Positions 23,654 through 31,937 of a stretch of DNA of 61,491 nucleotides are shown piece by piece; positions within the stretch are counted from its first letter, which is position 1; each line of letters starts with the position of its first letter. The notes beneath the pieces are model-generated. The model searched no databases. It had not been told where the DNA came from and saw only the letters and a list, made by a program, of their open reading frames with translations. Source of the stretch: Collinsella sp. (GTDB lineage Bacteria; Actinomycetota; Coriobacteriia; Coriobacteriales; Coriobacteriaceae); the NCBI GenBank assembly GCA_019424965.1, contig JAHYYL010000010.1, forward strand, positions 1 to 61,491. The letters run 5' to 3'. The translations under genes were made by a program, and so were the position numbers.

Positions 23654-25364
23654 AAAAGCGAAGACGGTCAATGTCCTTGAGGGGCCGATAACCGAGTCGT
23701 GCGCCGAGTTCCCCGCGCGCCACGTGTTTGTCAAATGCCCGGAGTGCCGCCGTGTGATCGATGAGGCGCGCCTGCACGACAACCTCGAGGTCTGCCCTCG
23801 TTGCGGCAAACACTTTCGCGTGAGCGGTCGCGCGCGCATGCGCATGACGGTCGACGCGGGTACCTTTGAGGAATGGGATGCCAATCTGGCGTCGAAGGAC
23901 TTCCTCTCGTTTCCCGGTTATGCCGACAAGCTTAAGAGCGTGAGCGAGCGTTCGGGCGAGCGCGATGCCGTTGTGTGCGGCAGGGGCAAAATCTGCGGCT
24001 GCGATACCGCGCTCTTCTTTATGGATGCCAACTTTATGATGGGCTCAATGGGCTCCGTGGTGGGCGAGAAGATCTGTCGTGTCTTTGAGCGCGCGGCCGA
24101 GTTGGGGCTGCCGGTCGTTGGCTTTACCGTATCGGGCGGCGCCCGCATGCAGGAGGGCGTGACCTCGCTCATGCAGATGGCCAAGATTTCTGCGGCGGTT
24201 AGGCGCCACAGCGAGGCGGGCGGCCTGTATATCACGGTGCTCACCGATCCCACGACCGGAGGTGTAACCGCGAGCTTTGCCATGGAGGGCGACATTATCC
24301 TGGCCGAGCCCGATGCCCTGACGGCATTTGCCGGCCCGCGCGTGATCGAGCAGAACATGCACAAGCGTCTGCCCAAGGGATTCCAGCGTTCCGAGTTTTT
24401 GCTGGAGCACGGCTTTTGCGATGCCGTTGTTCCGCGTGGTGAGATTGCGCTCACGGTAGGCGAGCTGCTGGCGCTGCACGAAGGGCACGCGCCCGGCCTG
24501 GGGGCACCGCATGAGATCGTGCATACGGGTCGTCGCGACAAAAAGCTGGGACACTTGTTTAAGCGCTCGGTCGCACCAAAAAGCGCGCTCGAAATCGTCA
24601 AACAGACTCGCTCGGCGAACCGCGCCACGGCAGGCGAGATGATCTCGTTGGGTCTCGACGGATTCGTAGAGCTGCACGGCGACCGCTACTTTGGCGACGA
24701 TGCTGCCGTGGTGGGCGGCATCGGCTGGAAAGACGGGCGACCCGTGACGGTTATCGCCATCGAGCGCGGTACCACGACCAAAGAGCGCATGCGTCGCAAC
24801 TTTGGTATGGCACATCCCGAGGGCTACCGCAAGGCACGTCGCCTGATGCACCAAGCCGAGAAATTTGGTCGGCCGGTTCTGTGCCTGGTTGATACTTCGG
24901 GCGCGTTTTGCGGCATCGGTGCCGAGGAGCGCGGCCAGGGCGAGGCGATTGCCCAGAATCTCATGGAGATGAGCGGCCTTAAGACGCCGATTGTCTCGGT
25001 GGTGACAGGCGAGGGCGGCTCTGGTGGCGCGCTGGCGCTGTCCGTGGCCGACCGCATCCTGATGCTCTCGAGCTCGGCCTATTCGGTCGTGAGCCCCGAG
25101 GCCTGTGCGTCGATCCTGTGGAAGGATACCGAGCGCGCGAATGAGGCCGCCGAGGCGCTTAAGCTCACGGCCCCCGATCTGTTGGTGCTCGGCATTATCG
25201 ATGGCATTGTTGACGATAGGGGCCTGTCGCATGAGGAGATCGCCGGTGCCGTCATGTCCTCGGCATTTGATGCCTTCGATACGCTTGGGCAGCTCGACGA
25301 CGCGACCCTCACAAACCTCCGCTACGAAAAGTACCGCGCAATCGGTCAGTACCGCACGATGTGA
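23640..25364 (+). CDS. accDA: Fused acetyl-CoA carboxylase carboxyltransferase beta-alpha
   Basis: 574-residue single-chain carboxyltransferase. The first half is AccD-like with a zinc ribbon (Cys33, Cys36, Cys52, Cys55) and MQEGVTSLMQMAKIS. The second half, from about residue 320, is AccA-like (LHGDRYFGDD, NFGMAHPEGYRKA, GEGGSGGALA). Most bacteria encode these as two genes; fusions occur in some Actinobacteria and other groups. ATG at 23640 overlaps accC and a second ATG lies at 23646. Last gene of the operon. Confidence 0.93.
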   Translation: MLMNRKAKTVNVLEGPITESCAEFPARHVFVKCPECRRVIDEARLHDNLEVCPRCGKHFRVSGRARMRMTVDAGTFEEWDANLASKDFLSFPGYADKLKSVSERSGERDAVVCGRGKICGCDTALFFMDANFMMGSMGSVVGEKICRVFERAAELGLPVVGFTVSGGARMQEGVTSLMQMAKISAAVRRHSEAGGLYITVLTDPTTGGVTASFAMEGDIILAEPDALTAFAGPRVIEQNMHKRLPKGFQRSEFLLEHGFCDAVVPRGEIALTVGELLALHEGHAPGLGAPHEIVHTGRRDKKLGHLFKRSVAPKSALEIVKQTRSANRATAGEMISLGLDGFVELHGDRYFGDDAAVVGGIGWKDGRPVTVIAIERGTTTKERMRRNFGMAHPEGYRKARRLMHQAEKFGRPVLCLVDTSGAFCGIGAEERGQGEAIAQNLMEMSGLKTPIVSVVTGEGGSGGALALSVADRILMLSSSAYSVVSPEACASILWKDTERANEAAEALKLTAPDLLVLGIIDGIVDDRGLSHEEIAGAVMSSAFDAFDTLGQLDDATLTNLRYEKYRAIGQYRTM

Positions 25365-25389
25365 CAAAGGGACAGCTCGCATGTCACAT
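25359..25389. repeat. GGGACAG-core palindrome overlapping the accDA stop
   Basis: ATGTGACA (25359-25366) pairs with TGTCACAT (25382-25389) around AAGGGACAGCTCGCA. It belongs with the palindromes at 34903, 37009 and 37354 that hold GGGGACAG in the loop while their arms differ. The accDA stop codon lies within the left arm. Confidence 0.6.
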
Positions 25390-25404
25390 TGGGAAAGGCG
25401 TTCC

Positions 25405-26619
25405 ATGTCACAAGTTTCTAACACCTCGTTTACAACGACGGTTTCATCAAACGCCATGGCCGTGGTGGACTATCTGTCCAAAAGCATGATGTCGGCGCTG
25501 CCGTTTATTGTTTGCGCGGCGTTGTTCCGCACCGCCGCCGTCATTATGGGCGAAGGCATGCTGGGCCTGTGGTCTGCCGATTCCGAAATCTATCGCCTGT
25601 TCTACAGTTGGCTCTATAACGCCGGCTACTACTTTTTGCCCATTTATCTTGGTTGGGCGGCCGCCCGCCAGCTCGGTTGCTCGGAGCAGCTGGGCATGAT
25701 GCTGGGCGGCGTATTGATTGCGCCCGATCTGCTTAAGCTCGTCGATGCCGCATCGACGACGGGGGCAGCGATGACTTTCGTGTATGGTCTGCTTCCCGCG
25801 CCGGTCAACGATTACACAACGACTGTTATTCCGGTTCTCATCTCGGTACCCGTGCTATGGCGAGTGGAGTGTTTCTTCCAGCGCGTTATCCCTAAGGCCG
25901 TGGCGTTTTCGTTTGTTCCGTTTGCAACCATGCTCGTCATGGTTCCGGCCTCGCTGTGTATTACGGCGCCGGCGGGCAGCTATCTGGGCATGCTGTTGGG
26001 ACAGCTTATGTTTATGCTTGGCAATTCCGGTGGCATCGTGTCGCTGCTCACGCTTATGGGACTTGCCGCGGGTTGGGAGTTTCTTAAGATCGCGGGTGTC
26101 AGCAACGTTGTCCTATCGCTCGCCTATGCGCAGTTTATGAGTGTGGGAACGGATTCGTGCATTCTGATCGCTGCGACGATGGCGACGTTCGCCGTTTGGG
26201 GCATGCCCTTTGGCGCGTCGCTCCGCGTTGTGGATAAGGACGAGAAGGCGCTCATGCTGGGCTATTCGATCTCGGGCGTGCTTGGCGGCGTAAGCGAGCC
26301 GGCGCTGTACGGCTGCGGCTTTAAATATGGCAGGTGTCTGACATGCATGGCCATTGGCGGCGCCGTCGGAGGCCTTGTTGCGGCCGTGGGCCACGTTACG
26401 GCCTATACCATCGGCATGACGAATGTCCTTATGGTCATTGGCTTTGCCACGGGCGGCATCTCGAATCTGCTGTGGTGCTGCGCTGCCGGCGGCGCAGCAT
26501 TTGCGGTGTCTGCGGCGCTGAGCTACTGCTTTGGCGTGGTGCCGACGAAGGAGCAGACGGCAGAAGACGAAGCCGATTCGCCCGAAACAGTGGTGAGCGC
26601 TGCTGAAGCAAGCGCATAG
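25405..26619 (+). CDS. PTS EIIC-type membrane transporter, orphan
   Basis: 404-residue polytopic membrane protein of the glucose/beta-glucoside EIIC family. About ten hydrophobic segments and the substrate-site motif GGVSEPALYG are visible. No IIA or IIB domain is fused, and none is encoded nearby, so the phosphorylating partner must be elsewhere. Substrate unknown. ATG at 25405 (MSQVSNTSF) lies six bases after AAAGG; ATG at 25381 would add eight residues. It starts 40 bp after accDA but is unlikely to be a fatty acid gene. Confidence 0.8.
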   Translation: MSQVSNTSFTTTVSSNAMAVVDYLSKSMMSALPFIVCAALFRTAAVIMGEGMLGLWSADSEIYRLFYSWLYNAGYYFLPIYLGWAAARQLGCSEQLGMMLGGVLIAPDLLKLVDAASTTGAAMTFVYGLLPAPVNDYTTTVIPVLISVPVLWRVECFFQRVIPKAVAFSFVPFATMLVMVPASLCITAPAGSYLGMLLGQLMFMLGNSGGIVSLLTLMGLAAGWEFLKIAGVSNVVLSLAYAQFMSVGTDSCILIAATMATFAVWGMPFGASLRVVDKDEKALMLGYSISGVLGGVSEPALYGCGFKYGRCLTCMAIGGAVGGLVAAVGHVTAYTIGMTNVLMVIGFATGGISNLLWCCAAGGAAFAVSAALSYCFGVVPTKEQTAEDEADSPETVVSAAEASA

Positions 26620-26657
26620 ACCTGTGCGACAAAAGGACGATTCCATTGTCATGTTCC

Positions 26658-26690
26658 AAGGCCGCGGCTCGTGTGGGTTGCGGCCTTTTG
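26658..26690 (+). terminator. Terminator after the EIIC gene
   Basis: AAGGCCGC (26658-26665) pairs with GCGGCCTT (26680-26687) and is followed by TT. It closes the transcript after the EIIC gene. Confidence 0.75.
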
Positions 26691-26768
26691 TATCTGGGGG
26701 ACAAAGTGGCTACACTACAATCCGTTTGAGCAATAGATATATGGGTAGTGCCGTGGGGGCGGATATAG

Positions 26769-27923
26769 ATGGTCGAGTGGATTGTTCGTCGTGCGCAGGG
26801 TGACCGTGCGCGCGTGGGCACGTTGACGGGCGTGGTGTGTATTCTCGCTAATGTTGCACTTTGTGCTGCGAAGGGCGCAATTGGCGTGCTGTCGGGATCG
26901 GTTTCGATTGTGGCGGACGCCATGAACAACTTGTCCGATGCCAGCTCGAATATCGTGAGCGTGCTGGGCTTTAAGCTGGCGAGCAAGCCGGCCGATCCCG
27001 AGCATCCTTACGGACATGGTCGCTACGAGTATCTTTCTGGCCTGGTCGTGGCGGCGCTCGTGCTGCTGATCGGCCTTGAGCTTATCAAGTCCTCGTTTGA
27101 GCGCATCATCCACCCCGAACCTGTCGAGTTCTCGCTTGCCCTGGTGGCAGTTCTGGCGCTTTCGATGGTTGTAAAGCTGTGGATGGCGGCCCTCAACCAA
27201 AAGCTCGGTGATCGCATTGAGTCCGAGACGCTGCATGCGACGGCTCAGGACTCAAAGAACGATGTTCTTGCTACGGGTGCTGTGCTGGCGTGCGCAATTG
27301 TTTCGCAGGTGACGCACATCAATCTTGACGCATGGGTCGGTCTTGCCGTTGGCGCCTATATTGGCTGGAGCGGCTTTGAGCTTATCCAAGATACGGTGAG
27401 TCCGCTTTTGGGCCAGGCACCCGATCCCAAGTTGGTTAAACACATCCGAGACAAGATCATGAGCTACCCCGGCGTTTTGGGCGTTCATGACCTGATGGTT
27501 CACGATTACGGTCCGGGTAGGAAGTTTGCAAGTGCGCACGCCGAGATGGCGGCCGAGGCCAGCCCGCTGGAAAGTCATGACACGCTCGATAACATAGAGC
27601 AGTCGTTTAGGGACGAGGACGGCATGATCGTCACGCTCCATTACGATCCCATCGTGACCGACGATTCAAATGTGGCGAGCATGCGCCTGCGCATCAATGC
27701 TATGGCTCAAGAGATCGATAGCCGCCTTTCGATTCACGATCTGCGTTGCGTGCCGGGTCCCACGCACACCAATGTGATCTTTGACTGCGTGCGTCCCTCG
27801 GATTTGAGCATGGATGCCGAGGACCTAAAACACGCGCTGGCCCAGAGGGTCGAATCGGAATATCCCAAGTCGATTGCCAAGATTACGATCGACGAAGACT
27901 ACGTAGGGCATACCCACGAATAG
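26769..27923 (+). CDS. Cation diffusion facilitator family transporter
   Basis: 384-residue divalent metal/proton antiporter (CDF family; zinc, manganese or iron). Five to six membrane helices span about residues 15-200. Metal-site motifs are DAMNNLSDASSN in helix 2 and AQDSKNDVLA in helix 5, with HPYGHGRYEYLSGL between. A cytoplasmic C-terminal domain of about 170 residues includes HDLMVHDYGPG and a His-rich stretch; it is longer than usual and may hold a second regulatory subdomain. Metal specificity cannot be assigned from sequence. Confidence 0.88.
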   Translation: MVEWIVRRAQGDRARVGTLTGVVCILANVALCAAKGAIGVLSGSVSIVADAMNNLSDASSNIVSVLGFKLASKPADPEHPYGHGRYEYLSGLVVAALVLLIGLELIKSSFERIIHPEPVEFSLALVAVLALSMVVKLWMAALNQKLGDRIESETLHATAQDSKNDVLATGAVLACAIVSQVTHINLDAWVGLAVGAYIGWSGFELIQDTVSPLLGQAPDPKLVKHIRDKIMSYPGVLGVHDLMVHDYGPGRKFASAHAEMAAEASPLESHDTLDNIEQSFRDEDGMIVTLHYDPIVTDDSNVASMRLRINAMAQEIDSRLSIHDLRCVPGPTHTNVIFDCVRPSDLSMDAEDLKHALAQRVESEYPKSIAKITIDEDYVGHTHE

Positions 27924-27962
27924 GATTGCGCCACGCAAGCTATCGAAGCAGAAGGGGAGAGC

Positions 27963-28589
27963 ATGAAGCGTCTCTATCTACTCCGTCACGGCCAGACGGA
28001 ATTCAACGTCAAAAAGCTGGTCCAGGGCCGCTGCGATTCACCTTTGACCGACCTGGGCCGCAAACAAGCGGGAATGGCAGCCGCATGGCTCAAAGCCCAC
28101 AACGTCGTCCCCGACAAAGTGGTCTCCTCACCTTTGGGCCGAGCCATGGCCACGGCAGGCCTCGTCGCAACCGAGCTCCTCGGCCCGGACGCAGCAGTCG
28201 AGTCCTGCGAAGGCATCATCGAGCGCTGCTACGGCACCTTCGAAGAAGGCCCCCACGACGCCCTGCCCACCGACGTCTGGGATCCGGGCGAGGACCTGGT
28301 CCCCTTCGGAGGAGAGGGAAGCAAAGCGTTACAAGAACGCATGGTAGCCACCCTCACCAATATCATGGGCTCCGAGGGCATCGAAACCCTCTTAGCAGTA
28401 AGCCACGGCAGCGCCAGCCGCCAATTCATCAAGGCTGCAGCTCCAGAGGGCTTCGAGCTCCCAGCAAAACTCCCCAACTGCGCCATCATGATCTTCGGTT
28501 TTGAAGAGGCAAAGCCACAAGCAGAAGGCGAGCCAATGCAATGCCAGTTCACCCTCCAGCAAATAGTGGACCCTCAACAAAGTAATTAG
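27963..28589 (+). CDS. Histidine phosphatase (phosphoglycerate mutase-like)
   Basis: 208-residue member of the RHG phosphatase superfamily. LLRHGQTEFN gives the catalytic His, and SHGSASRQF the second His; PLTDLGRKQAGMAA and SPLGRAMATA are the usual accompanying motifs. The length suits a broad-specificity or cofactor-independent phosphatase rather than true glycolytic mutase. ATG at 27963 after AAGGGGAGAGC. Forty bases downstream of the CDF gene, so probably co-transcribed with it. Confidence 0.85.
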   Translation: MKRLYLLRHGQTEFNVKKLVQGRCDSPLTDLGRKQAGMAAAWLKAHNVVPDKVVSSPLGRAMATAGLVATELLGPDAAVESCEGIIERCYGTFEEGPHDALPTDVWDPGEDLVPFGGEGSKALQERMVATLTNIMGSEGIETLLAVSHGSASRQFIKAAAPEGFELPAKLPNCAIMIFGFEEAKPQAEGEPMQCQFTLQQIVDPQQSN

Positions 28590-28637
28590 CTGAGCGAGCA
28601 GAGTTAAGCAGACATCAACGTGTCGTCTCCCGAGCTT

Positions 28638-28766
28638 GGCAGAGGGGCGGCGAAATATATTAAGTTTGTCGCGAGTTCCGCACGCAAAGGAAGCCACTTA
28701 ATGTGGCTTCCGTCTTGCGCAGGACTGTAGAGCAGGGACCTTAATATATTTCTCCGGCCCTCCGCC
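28638..28766 (+). repeat. Palindromic core element, copy 3 (upstream of rplC)
   Basis: Arms 28638-28664 and 28740-28766 pair at 24 of 27 positions. The interior has GTCGCGAGTTCCGCACG, the hairpin GGAAGCCAC-TTAAT-GTGGCTTCC, and CAGGACTGTAGAGCAG. The arms are AT-rich where copy 2 is GC-rich, yet still self-complementary. Same orientation as the ribosomal operon that follows. Confidence 0.82.
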
Positions 28767-28829
28767 GTGCCCAGGAGCCATCCACGCACTTTACCTGCGT
28801 AAACAATGTGAGTGAAATATGAATCTCGA

Positions 28830-28855
28830 TGGATACGCCCGCAGCCGTGTATACT
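28830..28855 (+). promoter_or_regulatory. rplC promoter region with shared box
   Basis: GGATACGCCCG followed by CCGTGTATACT (28831-28855) contains a good -10, TATACT, at 28850-28855. A 26-bp window here matches 30695-30720 before rplB at 22 positions. The -35 is poor, so an activator or a non-standard contact may be used. Confidence 0.6.
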
Positions 28856-29038
28856 AAACAGCTGTGTGTAACCAGGGGAGTATTCTGGCTGGACAAAATG
28901 CCTGCTTAATAGGGTTGTCAGGTAGTCCGGACGCAATACAAGGCTGGGGAGCACGTCGTGTAAGTAGTGGTCCTCTAGGGGCGTACGCTCGGTGGTGTAC
29001 GCATTGTCCCAAGACCACGCGAGAGTTGGGATCATATC
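28856..29038 (+). promoter_or_regulatory. Long leader of the rplC operon
   Basis: About 180 nt separate the predicted -10 from the rplC start. The stretch can form hairpins such as GCGTAC/GTACGC near 28980-29003. Leaders of this operon often bind an r-protein for feedback control, but I cannot identify which one. No open frame of note. Confidence 0.35.
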
Positions 29039-29659
29039 TTGATCAGCATGATTCTCGGCCGCAAGATTGGCATGACCCAGGTTTGGGACGAGGACGACAA
29101 CGTCGTTCCCGTCACGGTCATCCAGGCTGGCCCCTGCGCTGTCTCGCAGGTTAAAACTCAGGCAACTGACGGCTATGACGCCGTCCAGATCGGTTTCGGC
29201 GACATCAAGGCCAAGAACGTGAACAAGCCCATGGCTGGTCACTTCGCCAAGGCCGGCGTCGAGCCTGTCCGCTTCCTTCGTGAGGTCCGCGTCGAGAACG
29301 GCGAGGAGCACAAGGTCGGCGAGGTCGTTACCGTCGCTGATTTCGCTGATGTCGAGAAGGTCGACGTCATCGGTACCTCCAAGGGTAAGGGCTTCCAGGG
29401 TCGCATCAAGCGCTGGGGTCAGCGCCGCGGTCCTATGACGCATGGTTCTCACTTCCAGCGTCACCCCGGTTCTATCGGTCAGTGCGCCTATCCTGCGCGC
29501 GTCCTCAAGGGCGTCAAGATGGCCGGTCACATGGGTAACGAGCGTGTTACCGTCAAGAACCTTTCCGTTGTCCGCATCGATGCCGAGCAGAACCTCATCT
29601 TGGTCAAGGGCGCTGTCCCGGGTGCCAAGAATGGTCTCGTCGCCATCCGTATGGCCTAA
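29039..29659 (+). CDS. rplC: 50S ribosomal protein L3
   Basis: 206-residue early-assembly protein near the peptidyl transferase centre. ILGRKIGMTQVWDEDDN and the loop region GSIGQCAYPARVLKG with GHMG are typical. I take TTG at 29039 because most homologues start a few residues before the GRKIGMTQ motif; ATG at 29048 is the alternative. First gene of an eleven-gene ribosomal operon. Confidence 0.95.
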   Translation: MISMILGRKIGMTQVWDEDDNVVPVTVIQAGPCAVSQVKTQATDGYDAVQIGFGDIKAKNVNKPMAGHFAKAGVEPVRFLREVRVENGEEHKVGEVVTVADFADVEKVDVIGTSKGKGFQGRIKRWGQRRGPMTHGSHFQRHPGSIGQCAYPARVLKGVKMAGHMGNERVTVKNLSVVRIDAEQNLILVKGAVPGAKNGLVAIRMA

Positions 29660-29705
29660 GGGCCCAGCCCATTTAGCCCAGCGTCATACCAAGGAGAACA
29701 CTTAA

Positions 29706-30332
29706 ATGGCAAAGTTTGAAGTAAAGAACAGCGAGGGCAAGAAGGTCGCCGAGGCCGAGCTCGCCGCTGAGGTGTACGGCATCGAGCCGAACATCCACGT
29801 TATGCACCACATCGTCAAGTGCCAGATGGCCTCTTGGCGTCAGGGCACCCAGTCCGCTAAGGGCCGCTCTGAGGTTTCCGGTGGCGGCAAGAAGCCTTGG
29901 CGTCAGAAGGGCACCGGCCGTGCCCGCCAGGGTTCCATCCGTGCTGCCCAGTGGCGTCACGGTGGCGTTGTCTTCGCCCCCAAGCCCCGTTCCTACGCTA
30001 AGCGTATGAACAACAAGGAGGTCAAGCTGGCTATGCGCTCCGCGCTGTCCGCCAAGCTGGCCGATGGCGAGCTCGTGCTCGTCGACGACTACGGCTTCGA
30101 GAAGCCTTCCACCAAGGCTGCCGTTGCCATGCTCAAGGCTCTCGGCCTTGAGGGCAAGCGTCTGACCATCATCGTTCGCGATGAGGACGTCAACGCCTAC
30201 CTGTCGTTCCGCAACATTCCCAAGACGTTCATCATCACCGCTGACGAGGCCAACACCTACGATCTCGTCAACAACAACGCTGTGCTGATGCCCGCCGACA
30301 TCGCCGCTCACTGCGGGGAGGTGCTTGCATAA
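29706..30332 (+). CDS. rplD: 50S ribosomal protein L4
   Basis: 208-residue L4. The exit-tunnel loop region KGRSEVSGGGKKPWRQKGTG is conserved, as is SAKLADGELVLVDD. ATG at 29706 after AAGGAG. L4 is the classic autoregulator of this operon in proteobacteria; whether it is here is unknown. Its stop is immediately followed by the rplW start. Confidence 0.96.
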   Translation: MAKFEVKNSEGKKVAEAELAAEVYGIEPNIHVMHHIVKCQMASWRQGTQSAKGRSEVSGGGKKPWRQKGTGRARQGSIRAAQWRHGGVVFAPKPRSYAKRMNNKEVKLAMRSALSAKLADGELVLVDDYGFEKPSTKAAVAMLKALGLEGKRLTIIVRDEDVNAYLSFRNIPKTFIITADEANTYDLVNNNAVLMPADIAAHCGEVLA

Positions 30333-30620
30333 ATGACCGCCCACGAGATCATCATCCGTCCGATCGTGTCCGAGCGTTCCTTCTCCGGCATGGAGCAGAA
30401 CAAGTACACGTTCGAGGTCGCCAAGGATGCTAACAAGTATCAGATCAAGGACGCTGTCGAGGAGATCTTCGGCGTCAAGGTCGTTCGCGTGAACACCCTG
30501 ACGGTCAAGCCCAAGACCAAGCGCGTGCGCTATGTCGCCGGCAAGACCCGTTCTTGGAAGAAGGCCATCGTCACGCTGGCCGAGGGCGACACCATCGAGG
30601 TCTTTGGCAACCAGGCCTAA
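30333..30620 (+). CDS. rplW: 50S ribosomal protein L23
   Basis: 95-residue protein at the tunnel exit that docks trigger factor and SRP. IIRPIVSERSF and NKYTFEVAKDANKYQIK are typical. ATG at 30333 directly follows the rplD stop with GGGGAGGTG upstream. Followed by an unusual 180-bp gap before rplB. Confidence 0.96.
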   Translation: MTAHEIIIRPIVSERSFSGMEQNKYTFEVAKDANKYQIKDAVEEIFGVKVVRVNTLTVKPKTKRVRYVAGKTRSWKKAIVTLAEGDTIEVFGNQA

Positions 30621-30638
30621 GACTCGCTGCTGTTGAGT

Positions 30639-30684
30639 GAGCTCATGCCTCCCAAATAGGGGAGGCGGGAGCTCAAGGTTTTGG
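30639..30684 (+). terminator. Terminator-like hairpin between rplW and rplB
   Basis: GAGCTC (30639-30644) and GAGCTC (30669-30674) form the base of a stem whose inner part is GCCTCCC-AAATAG-GGGAGGC, followed by AAGGTTTTGGG. The T-tract is short, so it may attenuate rather than fully terminate transcription inside the ribosomal operon. Confidence 0.5.
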
Positions 30685-30694
30685 GCGTATAAAA

Positions 30695-30720
30695 TGGACA
30701 CGCCCGGAACCGTGTATACG
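30695..30720 (+). promoter_or_regulatory. Internal promoter-like box before rplB
   Basis: GGACACGCCCG followed by CCGTGTATACG matches the rplC promoter box at 22 of 26 positions. It lies 80 bp before rplB and just after a terminator-like hairpin, suggesting that transcription restarts here. Confidence 0.5.
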
Positions 30721-30799
30721 TCCGGTGTCATCGCACCCGAGGCAGAACCTCGAATCCCTGTCTGCGATGGCTAACGGATTCCTATTGAAAGGGATTGTA

Positions 30800-31630
30800 A
30801 TGGCTGTAAAGCACCTTAAGCCGACCTCCGCTGGTAGGCGTTGGCAGACGATCTCCGACTTCTCCGAGATCACCTGCACCAAGCCCGAGAAGTCTCTTCT
30901 CGAGCCCCTGCCCAAGAAGGCCGGTCGTAACAACAACGGCCGCATCACCACCCGCCACCAGGGCGGCGGCGTGAAGCGTCGTTACCGCGTGATCGACTTC
31001 AAGCGCAACAAGGACGGCGTGCCCGCCAAGGTTGCCACGATCGAGTACGATCCGAACCGTTCCGCTCGCATCGCTCTGCTGCACTACGCTGACGGTGAGA
31101 AGCGCTACATCCTGGCCCCCAAGGGCCTCGAGGTCGGTCAGACCATCATGTCCGGTTCTGACGCCGACATCAAGCCGGGCAACGCTCTGCCCCTCGCCGA
31201 CATCCCCGTCGGCACGCTCATCCACGCCGTCGAGTTCCAGCCGGGCAAGGGCGCTGCTATCGCCCGTTCCGCCGGTAACTCCTGCCAGCTGATGGGTAAG
31301 GAGGGCAAGTACGCTATCGTCCGTATGCCTTCCTCCGAGATGCGCCGCATCCTCGTTACCTGCCGCGCCACCGTCGGTGAGGTCGGCAACGCCGATCACT
31401 CCAACATCGTCATCGGCAAGGCCGGCCGTAAGCGTCACATGAACGTGCGCCCGACCGTCCGCGGTACCGTCATGAACCCTGTCGACCACCCGCACGGCGG
31501 TGGCGAGGGCAAGAACCACACCTCTGGTCGTCCCTCCGTTACCCCCTGGGGTAAGCCGACGAAGGGCCTTCGTACGCGCAAGAAGAAGAAGGTCTCGAAC
31601 CAGCACATCATTCGTCGCCGTAAGAAGTAA
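30800..31630 (+). CDS. rplB: 50S ribosomal protein L2
   Basis: 276-residue L2, needed for subunit association and peptidyl transfer. It shows NNNGRITTRHQGGGVKRRYR and the conserved MNPVDHPHGGGEG. ATG at 30800 after GAAAGGGA gives the usual MAVKHLKPTSAGRR start; an in-frame ATG 25 codons upstream has no family similarity. Confidence 0.97.
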   Translation: MAVKHLKPTSAGRRWQTISDFSEITCTKPEKSLLEPLPKKAGRNNNGRITTRHQGGGVKRRYRVIDFKRNKDGVPAKVATIEYDPNRSARIALLHYADGEKRYILAPKGLEVGQTIMSGSDADIKPGNALPLADIPVGTLIHAVEFQPGKGAAIARSAGNSCQLMGKEGKYAIVRMPSSEMRRILVTCRATVGEVGNADHSNIVIGKAGRKRHMNVRPTVRGTVMNPVDHPHGGGEGKNHTSGRPSVTPWGKPTKGLRTRKKKKVSNQHIIRRRKK

Positions 31631-31662
31631 TTTCGGATACCGAGTTTTAGGAGAAAGCACTT

Positions 31663-31923
31663 ATGAGCAGAAGTCTCAAAAAGGGCCCGTTCGTGGAGAC
31701 TCGCCTTCTCTCGCGTATCACCGCGATGAACGAGGCTGGCAAGAAGGACGTCGTGAAGACCTGGTCCCGCGCGTCCACCATCTTCCCCGAGATGGTTGGT
31801 CACACCATCGCCGTCCACGACGGCCGCAAGCATGTGCCCGTGTATGTTACCGAGTCCATGGTTGGTCACAAGCTCGGCGAGTTCGCGCCGACTCGTACGT
31901 TCCGTGGCCACAAGGCCAAATAG
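31663..31923 (+). CDS. rpsS: 30S ribosomal protein S19
   Basis: 86-residue 30S head protein that partners S13. It starts MSRSLKKGPFVE and contains TVAVHDGRKHVPV-like sequence (IAVHDGRKHVPVYVTE) and LGEFAPTRTF. ATG at 31663 after TAGGAGAAAG. Tightly packed in the operon. Confidence 0.96.
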   Translation: MSRSLKKGPFVETRLLSRITAMNEAGKKDVVKTWSRASTIFPEMVGHTIAVHDGRKHVPVYVTESMVGHKLGEFAPTRTFRGHKAK

Positions 31924-31937
31924 GGGGTTAACCGTAA

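Noticed and set aside
28864..29154. 96-codon frame across the rplC leader and start
   Set aside because: It overlaps rplC in another frame and has no initiation signal; the leader is better explained as untranslated RNA.
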